IMG/VR virus record: IMGVR_UViG_3300046780_000064
Coordinates: 1 to 34,977 of that record
Source of the DNA: a virus
Reading direction: 5' to 3' (one strand)
DNA: 34,977 nucleotides
Made by a program: the position numbers and the translations under genes. Positions 1 to 5,499 of this stretch are shown here, piece after piece. Position 1 is the stretch's first letter. The number at the start of each line of letters is the position of its first letter. Under the pieces are notes generated by a model. It was not told where the DNA came from. It did not search any database and saw only the letters and a list, made by a program, of their open reading frames with translations.

Positions 1-77
1 GAGGCAATGCACAGGGTTGTGTAAAGGTCGATGGCTTGCTGCATGGCAGCGGCTTCTGCTCTCAGGGTGTCAATCAC
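1..77 (-). CDS. Partial leftward ORF, unknown
   Basis: Only the first 25 codons of a leftward gene are inside the window, and it runs off the left edge. It starts with GTG at 77-75 behind a good ribosome site (GGAGAAG, spacing about 4), and its start overlaps the stop of the gene at 70-240. The visible N-terminus (VIDTLRAEAAAMQQAIDLYT) is probably helical. It is the third gene of the leftward unit that begins at 557. Function is unknown, because too little is visible. Confidence 0.55.
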   Translation of the reverse strand, partial: MIDTLRAEAAAMQQAIDLYTTLCIA

Positions 78-240
78 GGGACTTCTCCTTGGCTATCTGA
101 AGCGCACGATCCTCAACCTGCCGGTTCGTGGGTTCCTCGTCATCCTCCGCGTACAGAGCGAGATAAGCCTCTTCCCAATAGCGGTCCAGCGCTGCGCTGA
201 TCGCGTCGTCGTCTTTGAAGGGTTCGTAGAGGATGCTCAC
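70..240 (-). CDS. Small acidic leftward protein, unknown
   Basis: Encodes 56 residues starting VSILYEPFKDDDAISAALDR. I chose the GTG at 240-238 because it overlaps the TGA stop of the upstream gene (GTGA), the usual coupling arrangement in this phage. The longer upstream extension, rich in Gly and Ser, is the tail of the preceding gene read in another frame. The protein is acidic and rich in Asp, Glu and Ala, with no cysteines and no membrane segment. It is the second gene of the short leftward early operon. I do not recognise the family. The position next to the divergent operator suggests early expression. Confidence 0.6.
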   Translation of the reverse strand: MSILYEPFKDDDAISAALDRYWEEAYLALYAEDDEEPTNRQVEDRALQIAKEKSRD

Positions 241-557
241 AGTTCCACCCCCGCTTTCTCCAAGGCTGCCTGACAAGCAACGAGCGCACCCATGTCTTCG
301 TTCGTCCTGTACTCGTGGGACTCAAGTATCGGCATGGCGCGCTTGATCGCAGCAACAAACGCCGCCTCTTGTTCCTCGTAACCCCTGATGACCTCGTGCT
401 GGGACTTGCACAGGGACTTGTAGGTGCGCAGTTTGTCGATGACCTCCTGGTCTGCCCACAACTCGCCGCTCTTTGAACGGGCCAGACTGCGAATACGATT
501 GGTGTATTCCTCAGTCTGCGGCACTTCGGCTGTTCGCGCTTCACCCAAGTTGCTCAT
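237..557 (-). CDS. Leftward early protein of 106 aa, unknown
   Basis: First gene of the leftward unit, starting at ATG 557-555 with GGAG eight bases upstream. The product is soluble, charged and mostly helical (KSQHEVIRGYEEQEAAFVAA in the middle), without recognisable motifs. Its N-terminus, GEARTAEVPQTEE, nearly repeats the N-terminus of the Lar-like gene at 33548-34078 (GEARKAEVSETEA), and the DNA behind it is also a near-repeat. This suggests an old partial duplication within one leftward operon. About 100 bases of untranslated leader separate it from the putative leftward promoter at the 686-706 operator. Function is unknown. Confidence 0.7.
   Translation of the reverse strand: MSNLGEARTAEVPQTEEYTNRIRSLARSKSGELWADQEVIDKLRTYKSLCKSQHEVIRGYEEQEAAFVAAIKRAMPILESHEYRTNEDMGALVACQAALEKAGVEL
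510..542. repeat. Near-repeat, left copy of the pair with 34007-34039
   Basis: This 33-base stretch matches 34007-34039 at every position except one 5-base block and one single base. The shared blocks are CTCAGTCT, ACTTCGGCT and TTCGCGCTTC. Both copies lie in leftward genes and encode the peptide EAR-x-AEV-x-x-TE near the N-terminus. The two genes are otherwise unrelated, so this looks like a duplicated gene start rather than a mobile repeat. Confidence 0.7.
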
Positions 558-685
558 GGTGTACTCCGTTAGTTAGAGGGGCGGATGGTCGGTGCTGATC
601 CCCGTCTCACCTCGATCCCTAGTAACCTGACCGTGGCCGCAGTCTTCATCCGCCTTGGAACACAGAGTAAAGTATCAACACGCGC

Positions 686-706
686 TTGTCAACAATTATT
701 TGACAA
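686..706. promoter_or_regulatory. Palindromic operator in the divergent early control region
   Basis: A perfect inverted repeat: TTGTCAA (686-692), a 7-base spacer, TTGACAA (700-706). It lies between the leftward gene starting at 557 and the rightward HTH gene starting at 735, where a lambda-type switch would have an operator. Each arm contains TTGACA, a consensus -35 box, one for each direction, so a protein bound here would cover both promoters. The HTH protein encoded next door is the obvious candidate ligand. That link is inference. Confidence 0.7.
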
Positions 707-728
707 CGCCTCGTAGATGTGCGTTAAT
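700..728 (+). promoter_or_regulatory. Candidate rightward early promoter
   Basis: Consensus -35 TTGACA (700-705), a 17-base spacer, and -10 GTTAAT (723-728, four of six matches). The predicted transcript start is near 735, which is the ATG of the HTH gene. That would make a leaderless message, as lambda cI is from its maintenance promoter. No Shine-Dalgarno sequence is visible before 735, which agrees. The leftward counterpart would use TTGACA at 692-687, with a weaker -10 near 669-664. Confidence 0.5.
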
Positions 729-734
729 TGCTTC

Positions 735-932
735 ATGGACACACTCAGCAAGGTACTACGCAAGGCGAACCATACTCAGGCCAGCCTGTCTCGGGAACTG
801 GGATTCACGTCCCAGCGGGTCAACAACTGGTTCAAGCGTGGCCGCATCCCGCCTGAATGGGCGCCCAGAGTCGCAAAGATTCTCGGCACAACCCCACAAG
901 TCTTGGCGCCAGAATTTCCGTGGCCCAAGTAA
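735..932 (+). CDS. Cro/YdaS-like helix-turn-helix regulator
   Basis: A 65-residue DNA-binding protein made almost entirely of one helix-turn-helix domain. The core reads QASLSRELGFTSQRVNNWF, followed by the RGRIPPEWAPRVAKILG helix typical of YdaS/Cro-like regulators (S-x-x-V-x-x-W followed by I-P-x-x). I start it at ATG 735 rather than 717, because the family begins just before the first helix and the promoter geometry puts the transcript start at 735. It is the first rightward gene beside the palindrome at 686-706 and probably binds it. A separate CI-like repressor with a cleavage domain is not visible in this window. Confidence 0.8.
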   Translation: MDTLSKVLRKANHTQASLSRELGFTSQRVNNWFKRGRIPPEWAPRVAKILGTTPQVLAPEFPWPK

Positions 933-958
933 TTACTAACCTACATGGAGGCCAAGGC

Positions 959-1288
959 ATGAACGCACAGCTTGATTTGTTCGCCCAAGCCCGCAGGCGC
1001 AGGGACGCAGGAATGGTTCTGGCAGCCGACGCAGAGCGCGAGGAGTGGAAGGACAGGGCTTACGCTGCCCTAGTCTCCGTGGCCCGCAGAAGCCGTCTGG
1101 TGCACGTTGACGACCTATTGAGCGAGTTCACGGAGGAACCCGACCACCCGAATGCCTGGGGTTCGGTCTGGATGCGGGCGGTGAGGTCAGGGGTGCTTCG
1201 TCATTCAGGCCATGTCAGGCCGTGCAAGTGCCATCCCCGCAAGAACGCGCACCAATACCCTATCTACGAATCCTTGGTGGCGCCATGA
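959..1288 (+). CDS. Conserved-type phage early protein, possible winged helix
   Basis: A 109-residue protein starting MNAQLDLFAQ at ATG 959, with GGAGG seven bases upstream. The layout (A-x-x-R-R-D-A-G at the start, a W-x-x-x-A helix, then HPNAWGSVWMRAVRSGVL and a basic, His/Cys-rich end finishing YESLV) resembles a group of about 110-residue phage proteins found beside replication genes. I take the middle for a small winged-helix-like fold. CKCHPRKNAH near the end could hold a metal, but only two cysteines are present. It is second in the early operon and its stop overlaps the next ATG. The exact role is unknown. Confidence 0.75.
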   Translation: MNAQLDLFAQARRRRDAGMVLAADAEREEWKDRAYAALVSVARRSRLVHVDDLLSEFTEEPDHPNAWGSVWMRAVRSGVLRHSGHVRPCKCHPRKNAHQYPIYESLVAP

Positions 1289-1584
1289 CCATCGATATAT
1301 TGCTTGAAAGTGATTACATGAGCGTTGACGTGCGGGCGTTGCAGAACGCAGCTAAACAGATGCGCTCAATGCTTTCGCAGGCTCAGGCTGCACTGAAAGA
1401 TTGTTCAGAAGACCTGAGGGCCGAGATCAATGCCCGTTACCCGGCTGCGCAACGCAAGTATCCGAGTATTGCAATGAAGCACTGGCTTGACATGGCGACC
1501 GTAGAATGTGCTGAGGTCGTCATTTCCGAGATTGAAGACCTGCTTACGCTGCCAACTTCTCCTGCTCCGGCAGAACAATCGTGA
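1285..1584 (+). CDS. Hypothetical early protein, 99 aa
   Basis: Begins at ATG 1285, overlapping the previous stop (ATGA), with GGTGG upstream. The sequence is mostly helical (NAAKQMRSMLSQAQAALKDC in the middle), with no membrane segment or clear motif. The C-terminal 41 bases overlap, tail to tail, a credible gene on the minus strand (1544-1720). Either the two coexist or this gene ends in sequence shared by overprinting. A later ATG at 1318 is a possible alternative start. Function is unknown. Confidence 0.6.
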   Translation: MTIDILLESDYMSVDVRALQNAAKQMRSMLSQAQAALKDCSEDLRAEINARYPAAQRKYPSIAMKHWLDMATVECAEVVISEIEDLLTLPTSPAPAEQS

Positions 1585-1720
1585 AGCACAGGTCATCGTC
1601 CGTCTCTTCACCCTGGACGAGTTCTAGCATGCCTTCGTGCTGGACGAGAATCAGGTACAACATGGCCGGTTCTGGGTTCACGGCGCGGAATGTAGACCGA
1701 ATTGGTACTGATTGCAACAC
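1544..1720 (-). CDS. Small minus-strand gene inside the rightward operon
   Basis: An open frame of 58 codons on the minus strand, from GTG 1720-1718 (directly after a TAG) to TAA at 1546-1544. The product has a natural composition: a short hydrophobic core (AMLYLILVQHEGMLELVQ), then an acidic EETDDDLCF and IVLPEQEKLAA. The plus-strand frame over the same bases (1581-1763) encodes a Ser/Arg-rich string that looks like an antisense shadow. The Shine-Dalgarno sequence is weak. GTG at about 1681 or the ATG at 1663 are other possible starts. It would be the only minus-strand gene in the 735-10192 stretch. Confidence 0.45.
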   Translation of the reverse strand: MLQSVPIRSTFRAVNPEPAMLYLILVQHEGMLELVQGEETDDDLCFTIVLPEQEKLAA

Positions 1721-1776
1721 CTATGCGTGTCGTGATACGGTAGCAACGCGTGTCTTACCGTGACGAGGAACTAAGA

Positions 1777-2406
1777 ATGGCCTTCGTAAAACTGGACTGT
1801 GGAATCCTGAATTCGACCCTCTGGTTCAATCGCGACCCACGGGAACTTTTCATCACCGCCCTGCTGATGGCAGAGCCGAAAGAGATTCTTGAGCCGATGC
1901 CGCAATTGCGCGCTGGTGGCAACACTATCGAGGAAACTGGCTTTGTGGTCCCTCCCGGCTGGTACGGCTTCGTCCATGCGTCAGGCCCCGGCATTGTCAG
2001 TCGCGCCATGATGGAGCAGGAGAGCGGACTTGCCGCACTAGCATTGCTTGGTGAACCCGATGCCGAATCCCGGTCGCATGAGTTCGATGGTCGCCGTTTA
2101 ATTCGTGTTAATGGTGGCTACATCGTATTGAATTATATCAAATATCGCGAGAAGGATGCCACTACCGCAGACCGCTCAAGGCGCTGGCGTGAACGGCAGA
2201 AGGCAAAAGACGTTGCGCAACGCGTGTCAGTGGTTACGTCACGCGTGATTCGACACCAAGCAGAAGCAGAAGCAGAAGTATATAAATCAAAAGCTTTAGC
2301 AAAAAGCCAAAAGAAACAGCCTGCCAAGCCCAAGCGTCTGAGCGCATCCGAACGAGAGAGTAACCAGAAAAGAATCGGTGAACTGCTGAACGGGATCGTC
2401 AAATGA
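1777..2406 (+). CDS. Putative phage replication initiator-like protein
   Basis: A 209-residue protein. ATG 1777 is chosen because of GAGGAA six bases upstream and because the family begins M-x-F-V-K-L-D-C-G-I-L. The N-terminal 150 residues carry the conserved run found in phage proteins at the replication-initiator position (STLW, REVFITALLMA-like, PPGWYG, GRRLIRVNGGY, VLNYIKYREKD) and end in an Arg-rich RSRRWRERQK. The C-terminal 60 residues are a low-complexity basic linker (AEAEAEVYKSK, KKQPAKPKR). The DNA under this linker contains tandem hexamers and an AT-rich run, as in the lambda O gene. The replication role rests on position and resemblance, not on a catalytic motif. Confidence 0.6.
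   Translation: MAFVKLDCGILNSTLWFNRDPRELFITALLMAEPKEILEPMPQLRAGGNTIEETGFVVPPGWYGFVHASGPGIVSRAMMEQESGLAALALLGEPDAESRSHEFDGRRLIRVNGGYIVLNYIKYREKDATTADRSRRWRERQKAKDVAQRVSVVTSRVIRHQAEAEAEVYKSKALAKSQKKQPAKPKRLSASERESNQKRIGELLNGIVK
2217..2325. other. Candidate replication origin inside the initiator-like gene
   Basis: Within the 3' third of the initiator-like gene there are two copies of ACGCGTG 21 bases apart (2220-2226 and 2241-2247), the second in a perfect palindrome TCACGCGTGA (2239-2248). Three tandem copies of AGCAGA/GCAGAA type hexamers follow at about 2259-2278, then a run of about 45 bases poor in G and C (about 2279-2322). The motif GCAACGCGTGTC at 2217-2228 recurs exactly at 1743-1754, just upstream of the gene, and GCGTGTC also occurs at 1725-1731. 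Repeats plus an AT-rich unwinding stretch inside the initiator gene is the lambdoid origin arrangement. No consensus DnaA box was seen. Confidence 0.4.
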
Positions 2407-2624
2407 TTAGCGAAGTCTGTCCATGTGGTGGAGAGGTTAAAGAGAGTACGTGGCTGATCGAGACTATCGTCGGTCTGAACAAGAACGGCATAGGCGGAAT
2501 GACTCTACCTGTGACGGTCTGGTGCTGGCGCTGTAATGCTTGCGGGCGAAACGAGTATGAGTACATCGACTCAACTCAGTTCAAAGTCCGCCGCCCAACA
2601 ACTTCTACGAGCGCATCATGCTAA
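2403..2624 (+). CDS. Small zinc-ribbon protein
   Basis: A 73-residue protein coupled by ATGA to the initiator-like gene. It has a C-x-C pair at the N-terminus (CPCGG) and a second C-x-x-C in CWRCNACGR about 35 residues later, separated by short hydrophobic strands. This is a zinc-ribbon layout. The C-terminus is Ser/Thr-rich and runs seven bases into the next gene. Such proteins in phage replication regions may bind DNA or other proteins, but the role here is unknown. Confidence 0.65.
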   Translation: MISEVCPCGGEVKESTWLIETIVGLNKNGIGGMTLPVTVWCWRCNACGRNEYEYIDSTQFKVRRPTTSTSASC

Positions 2625-2812
2625 TCCCCAACCGCTGTGTCCTGGTGTCTGAGAGCGAGAATCTTAGAAAGCAGGAGCTTTGTGAGAAGCGCGAACAGCT
2701 CACCAACTGGGAGGAAATATTCCTCTGGTCGGTCGGATGCACGCTGAACGCTGCGGGCAAGCTGTCGGACAAGCAGGTTGAAAGGCTGAACGAGATATGG
2801 AGGGCGGGATGA
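2618..2812 (+). CDS. Hypothetical small early protein, 64 aa
   Basis: Starts at ATG 2618, overlapping the previous gene by seven bases, and ends with an ATGA overlap into the next. The recognisable stretch is NWEEIFLWSVGCTLNAAGKL, followed by SDKQVERLNEIW, which looks like a short helical hairpin. I have the impression of similar small proteins in other phage replication regions, but I cannot name the family. No membrane segment or metal site is visible. Confidence 0.6.
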   Translation: MLIPNRCVLVSESENLRKQELCEKREQLTNWEEIFLWSVGCTLNAAGKLSDKQVERLNEIWRAG

Positions 2813-3006
2813 GAACCTACGCATGGCCAAGAAACAAAACCGGCAGGCTGGAGAAGACCACCCTGCTTGCCCAGTTCGACCACTACAAGGCTCGGTGTGC
2901 TGAACTGGAGGTTGAGAACGCAAACCTACGGGCATTCCTTGAAGCAGAACGACGGCTAAATAACACGCTGGAATCCAGACTTTTGCTCTACGGAGAAACG
3001 GCATGA
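2809..3006 (+). CDS. Small coiled-coil early protein, 65 aa
   Basis: ATG 2809 overlaps the upstream stop and is preceded by a strong purine-rich site (GGAGGGCGGG). Residues from about 20 onward form a clear heptad-type helix (LLAQFDHYKARCAELEVENA), continuing with L and E spaced as in a coiled coil. The N-terminus is basic (WPRNKTGR). It may be an accessory dimeric protein in the replication and recombination operon. Its function is unknown. Confidence 0.6.
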   Translation: MRTYAWPRNKTGRLEKTTLLAQFDHYKARCAELEVENANLRAFLEAERRLNNTLESRLLLYGETA

Positions 3007-3030
3007 CGACCGGCTGCGGAAGGGGATGAA

Positions 3031-3822
3031 GTGAAGACACCGGAACAGGTTATCGAGGAAGCCATGGAGTTCAAGCCCGTGGCGATCCGAGTCGGGTTCA
3101 GTGGTGGCAGAGACTCTCTCGCCGTGACGCACTGGATGATGGAGAACGTCGCCGGCTGTGAGGTCTTCCATGCCAATACGGGCATAGGGATAGAAGCTAC
3201 ACGGCAATACGTGCGGGATACGTGCAAGAAATTCCATTGGCCGCTGCATGAGATTCGGGCGAAGGAGGATTGCGGGCAGGACTATGACGAAATCGTCAAA
3301 CGGTACGGATTCCCCGGTGCTGGACAGCACGGCAAGATGTACATCCGCCTGAAGGAACGTCCCATTGATTACCTCATCAGGAACATCCCCAACAGAAAGC
3401 GAGGCCAAAAAGTTCTGCTCGCCATGGGGATTCGCCACGAAGAAAGCACGCGGAGGATGCGCTATGTCGGACAAGAAGTTACCCGAATCGGCTCAAAAGT
3501 CTGGTGCAATCCCATCTATTGGTGGAGTGCTGCCAAGCGGGATGCCTATAACCGATCCCACAATCTTCCCATCAATCCAGTATCTGAAACACTGGGCATG
3601 TCAGGTGAATGCCTCTGCGGAGCATTCGCGCATGAAGGCGAGAAATCTCTGGTCCGCGTTATATGTCCGAAGACCGCCGACAGGCTAGACAGGCTGGAAG
3701 TGGAGACGCTTGAACGGGGCTTTACATGGGGATGGGAAGGCAGTCCACCAGAAAACTTTACTCTGAATCAATCCGACTTCTTCATGCCCATGTGCGTCGG
3801 CTGCGAGAAGGTCCATGGCTGA
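3031..3822 (+). CDS. PP-loop ATPase, PAPS reductase-like family
   Basis: A 263-residue enzyme of the adenine nucleotide alpha-hydrolase superfamily. The PP-loop SGGRDS is at residues 24-29, followed by FHANTGIGIEATRQYVRDTC, the usual second strand and helix of phosphoadenylylsulfate reductase-like proteins. The C-terminal half has a cysteine set: GECLCGAF, VICPK and MCVGCEK, suitable for a metal or iron-sulfur site. It starts at GTG 3031 behind AGGGGATGAA. That site lies inside an 8-codon open frame (3003-3029) that may couple it to the previous gene. Related proteins in bacteria act in sulfate assimilation or DNA phosphorothioation. Being in a phage recombination operon makes nucleic-acid or nucleotide modification possible, but that is inference. 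Confidence 0.8.
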   Translation: MKTPEQVIEEAMEFKPVAIRVGFSGGRDSLAVTHWMMENVAGCEVFHANTGIGIEATRQYVRDTCKKFHWPLHEIRAKEDCGQDYDEIVKRYGFPGAGQHGKMYIRLKERPIDYLIRNIPNRKRGQKVLLAMGIRHEESTRRMRYVGQEVTRIGSKVWCNPIYWWSAAKRDAYNRSHNLPINPVSETLGMSGECLCGAFAHEGEKSLVRVICPKTADRLDRLEVETLERGFTWGWEGSPPENFTLNQSDFFMPMCVGCEKVHG

Positions 3823-4198
3823 CTGGCAGGAAAGTGGCGAGGAGCATTCAACCAACGCTCAGAGGCGGCTACTCAACGCAACCTGTAACGACCTGGCCCG
3901 CCAACTGCGCTGGCACGGCTGTTACTTACGGAAAGACGGATGGAGACACCTGATATCCGGGACGGTGCTGGGGTTTCAGAGCCTGCCAGCATGGGACTTC
4001 GGGGACGGTCGGCAGGGGATCATCATGCTGGGTGGTTCCAGCCTGGACCTGACCAAATCCCAATGCACCGATGCCATCACGCTGCTATTCCTTCTGGGCG
4101 ACGACCCCAGTACGCAGGGAATGGACTGCAAGCCGGTGAAGTGGTCGCCGCTAATAAAGGCGGCGAGGGGAATACGAGACAGTGAGGAGCAGATGTGA
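3815..4198 (+). CDS. ninB: NinB/Orf-like recombination protein
   Basis: A 127-residue protein overlapping the PP-loop gene by eight bases, with GAGAAGG upstream of ATG 3815. The sequence follows the NinB (lambda Orf) pattern: N-D-L-A-R-Q-L-R-W-H-G, then L-R-K-D-G-W-R-H-L, LGFQSLPAWDF, then LGGSSLDLTKSQCTDAI and LLGDDPS. In the lambda family this protein loads or assists recombinase in place of RecFOR and sits in the nin region, as here beside nuclease genes. The assignment is from remembered motif order, so the family is likely and biochemical activity is inferred. Confidence 0.72.
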   Translation: MADWQESGEEHSTNAQRRLLNATCNDLARQLRWHGCYLRKDGWRHLISGTVLGFQSLPAWDFGDGRQGIIMLGGSSLDLTKSQCTDAITLLFLLGDDPSTQGMDCKPVKWSPLIKAARGIRDSEEQM

Positions 4199-4530
4199 GA
4201 AGCGCAAACAGCCGACCAATCTCGAACGCTGAGTCAGAACATATTGCTAAGGTGAAGAAACTACGTTGCTCTTGGTGCTGGAGGGCTGGACCAAGCGAGG
4301 CCCATCACCCTTGGCAGGGGCTTCAGTTCTGCGTGGTGCCAGCCTGCCATGCCTGCCATTCCAACAAGGTCTGGCAATTGGGCGGACTTACCGAGATTCA
4401 GGCACTCGATCAATGCCTGTACTGGCTTGACTGCAAAGCGCGCGGGGAACTCGTCGTTTACGATCCTATGCTTTACAAACGCCAGAAGTCCACCCGCACC
4501 CCCACCAAGATCATCCCGAGGTCCGTATGA
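4195..4530 (+). CDS. HNH/Ref-like zinc-dependent nuclease
   Basis: Encodes 111 residues from GTG 4195, which overlaps the upstream TGA (GTGA). The motif set is C-x-x-C (CSWC), then EAHHPWQG, then CVVPACHACHSNKV: paired cysteines, a double histidine and a Cys/His cluster in the order of HNH nucleases of the Ref (RecA-dependent nuclease) type. In P1, Ref cuts RecA-bound D-loops. The neighbour here is a NinB-like recombination protein, which fits. The protein is shorter than P1 Ref and matches its catalytic half. The C-terminal 30 residues are basic. The exact subfamily is uncertain. Confidence 0.62.
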   Translation: MRSANSRPISNAESEHIAKVKKLRCSWCWRAGPSEAHHPWQGLQFCVVPACHACHSNKVWQLGGLTEIQALDQCLYWLDCKARGELVVYDPMLYKRQKSTRTPTKIIPRSV

Positions 4531-4715
4531 TTCAGGCAGCATGGCGACTTGTACCCTGTCCACTATGCAATGCACTTGCTGGAGAGCGATGCAAGGCCGC
4601 CTATAGCTGGGAGCGAGAGAGTAGCAGGTTGACCACAGCCCATGTCTCTCGCATCGCAGCAGGCAAGGCCAAGCGCAAGGGCCGGAACGTGAGCGGATCG
4701 AGGGCGAGGCGATGA
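4527..4715 (+). CDS. Short zinc-finger protein (CPxC type)
   Basis: A 62-residue protein coupled by ATGA at both ends. It shows CPLCNALAGERCKA followed by HVSR about 20 residues later. This is the compact C-P-x-C...G-x-x-C...H-x-x-R finger seen in many small phage and actinobacterial proteins, giving three Cys and one His as zinc ligands. The C-terminus is strongly basic (AGKAKRKGRN), which fits nucleic-acid binding. Its partner and role are unknown. Given the operon, it may assist the recombination proteins. Confidence 0.6.
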   Translation: MIQAAWRLVPCPLCNALAGERCKAAYSWERESSRLTTAHVSRIAAGKAKRKGRNVSGSRARR

Positions 4716-5020
4716 GCCGTGGATTTGTGCGCCGCCGCAAAGATGCCAACCACAGCCAGTTGCAGCGGTATCTGGAGGAATTGGGCGCCGGGGTACTGGA
4801 CTGCTCGCCCTACGGCACGCCCTTCGACCTCATCGTCTGCTGGCGCGGGATGGTGCATCTGGTGGAAATCAAGGATGGAAGCAAGCCTCCCAGCCGCAGG
4901 GAACTGACCGCCCCCGAGAAGGCCCTCCACGCGCTTGCCAAGGCGCACGGCTGCCGGGTGCATGAGGTACACAACGAAACCGACGCATTCGCCCTGCTGG
5001 GCGCTAGGAGAGCCGTATGA
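4712..5020 (+). CDS. PD-(D/E)XK / VRR-NUC-like endonuclease
   Basis: A 102-residue protein starting MSRGFVRRRKDANHSQLQRY. It carries a restriction-fold nuclease signature: PFDLIVCWRG (the Asp), then VHLVEIKDGSKPPSR (E-x-K). An N-terminal helix containing Gln precedes the site, and HEVHNETDAF ends the domain. The size fits stand-alone VRR-NUC or Holliday-junction-resolvase-like phage nucleases of about 100 residues. In a lambda-type recombination block this is the RusA/Rap position, so junction or flap cleavage is a sensible guess. The start overlaps the previous stop by four bases. Confidence 0.7.
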   Translation: MSRGFVRRRKDANHSQLQRYLEELGAGVLDCSPYGTPFDLIVCWRGMVHLVEIKDGSKPPSRRELTAPEKALHALAKAHGCRVHEVHNETDAFALLGARRAV

Positions 5021-5253
5021 CCGCAAGCGAGATTGCAATACTGGATGATTTGGCAAGACGCCTTGTGGTTCTGGAGAGACATATTCTGGGTCCACCGACC
5101 GCCCCAGAGCCGCGCAAGCCCCGCGAATGCTGGGGAGTTTACTGCGGTGACTTCTTGCGCCTCTTTGGCGGCAGGGATCAAGCCATCGCTAATTCCGCAA
5201 GAGTCTTCTCTGAGGATCAAATTGTTCATTTCCGCGAAGTCCTGCCGGATTGA
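5017..5253 (+). CDS. Hypothetical last gene of the early operon, 78 aa
   Basis: Coupled by ATGA to the nuclease gene. An N-terminal helix (EIAILDDLARRLVVLERHIL) is followed by a Pro-rich linker, then PRECWGVYCGDFLRLFGG and a final helix. I do not recognise it. It is the last coding frame before the terminator-like hairpin near 5311-5366, so it closes the early transcript. There is no membrane segment, and the two cysteines do not form a motif. Confidence 0.6.
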   Translation: MTASEIAILDDLARRLVVLERHILGPPTAPEPRKPRECWGVYCGDFLRLFGGRDQAIANSARVFSEDQIVHFREVLPD

Positions 5254-5310
5254 TTGGAACCCGCATACGTGCTAGTTTCCACAAGTATCCCACAGGGACC
5301 GTTTTCTATG

Positions 5311-5366
5311 GCCCAGCACGCCCCAGCACTCCCTCTGAGCTGGCTTCGGCGTCGCTGGGCTTTTTT
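5311..5366 (+). terminator. Likely intrinsic terminator of the early operon
   Basis: GCCCAGC at 5311-5317 can pair with GCTGGGC at 5354-5360, which is followed directly by TTTTTT (5361-5366). A nearer partner, CCCAGC at 5322-5327, competes for the same right arm. The loop is long (26-36 bases) but contains a GC-rich inner part. It sits 58 bases after the last early gene and 134 bases before the next start, where a stop of transcription is expected. Confidence 0.6.
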
Positions 5367-5430
5367 GTTTCCAATGAGCCGGGTAGACGCGGAAAAGGAA
5401 TGCCGACTGTGAAGTCCGCTGCCTCCACGT

Positions 5431-5461
5431 TTGACCACACTAAGCAGCAATCGCGTGATAC
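5431..5461 (+). promoter_or_regulatory. Weak candidate promoter before the 5500 gene
   Basis: TTGACC at 5431-5436 resembles a -35 box, but no good -10 follows at 16-18 bases (best is around 5455-5461, poor match). It lies between the terminator and the AGGAG site of the 5500 gene, where a late promoter would be needed. A phage activator could compensate. The rest of 5254-5499 holds the terminator and no supported gene. Confidence 0.2.
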
Positions 5462-5499
5462 CCCCTGTTTGCGCACCCGGCTCACCCATTAGGAGACTT

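Noticed and set aside
717-734. Earlier ATG for the HTH gene
   Set aside because: It would add MCVNCF, which does not belong to the domain, and it would place the start before the predicted transcript start.
1581-1763. Plus-strand 60-codon frame with a Ser/Arg-rich product
   Set aside because: The product looks like the shadow of the better minus-strand frame at 1544-1720, and it has no clear ribosome site.
5308-5412. 34-codon frame, starting MAQHAPALPLSWLRRRW, after the early operon
   Set aside because: It lies over the terminator hairpin and T run, has no ribosome site, and its composition gives no support.
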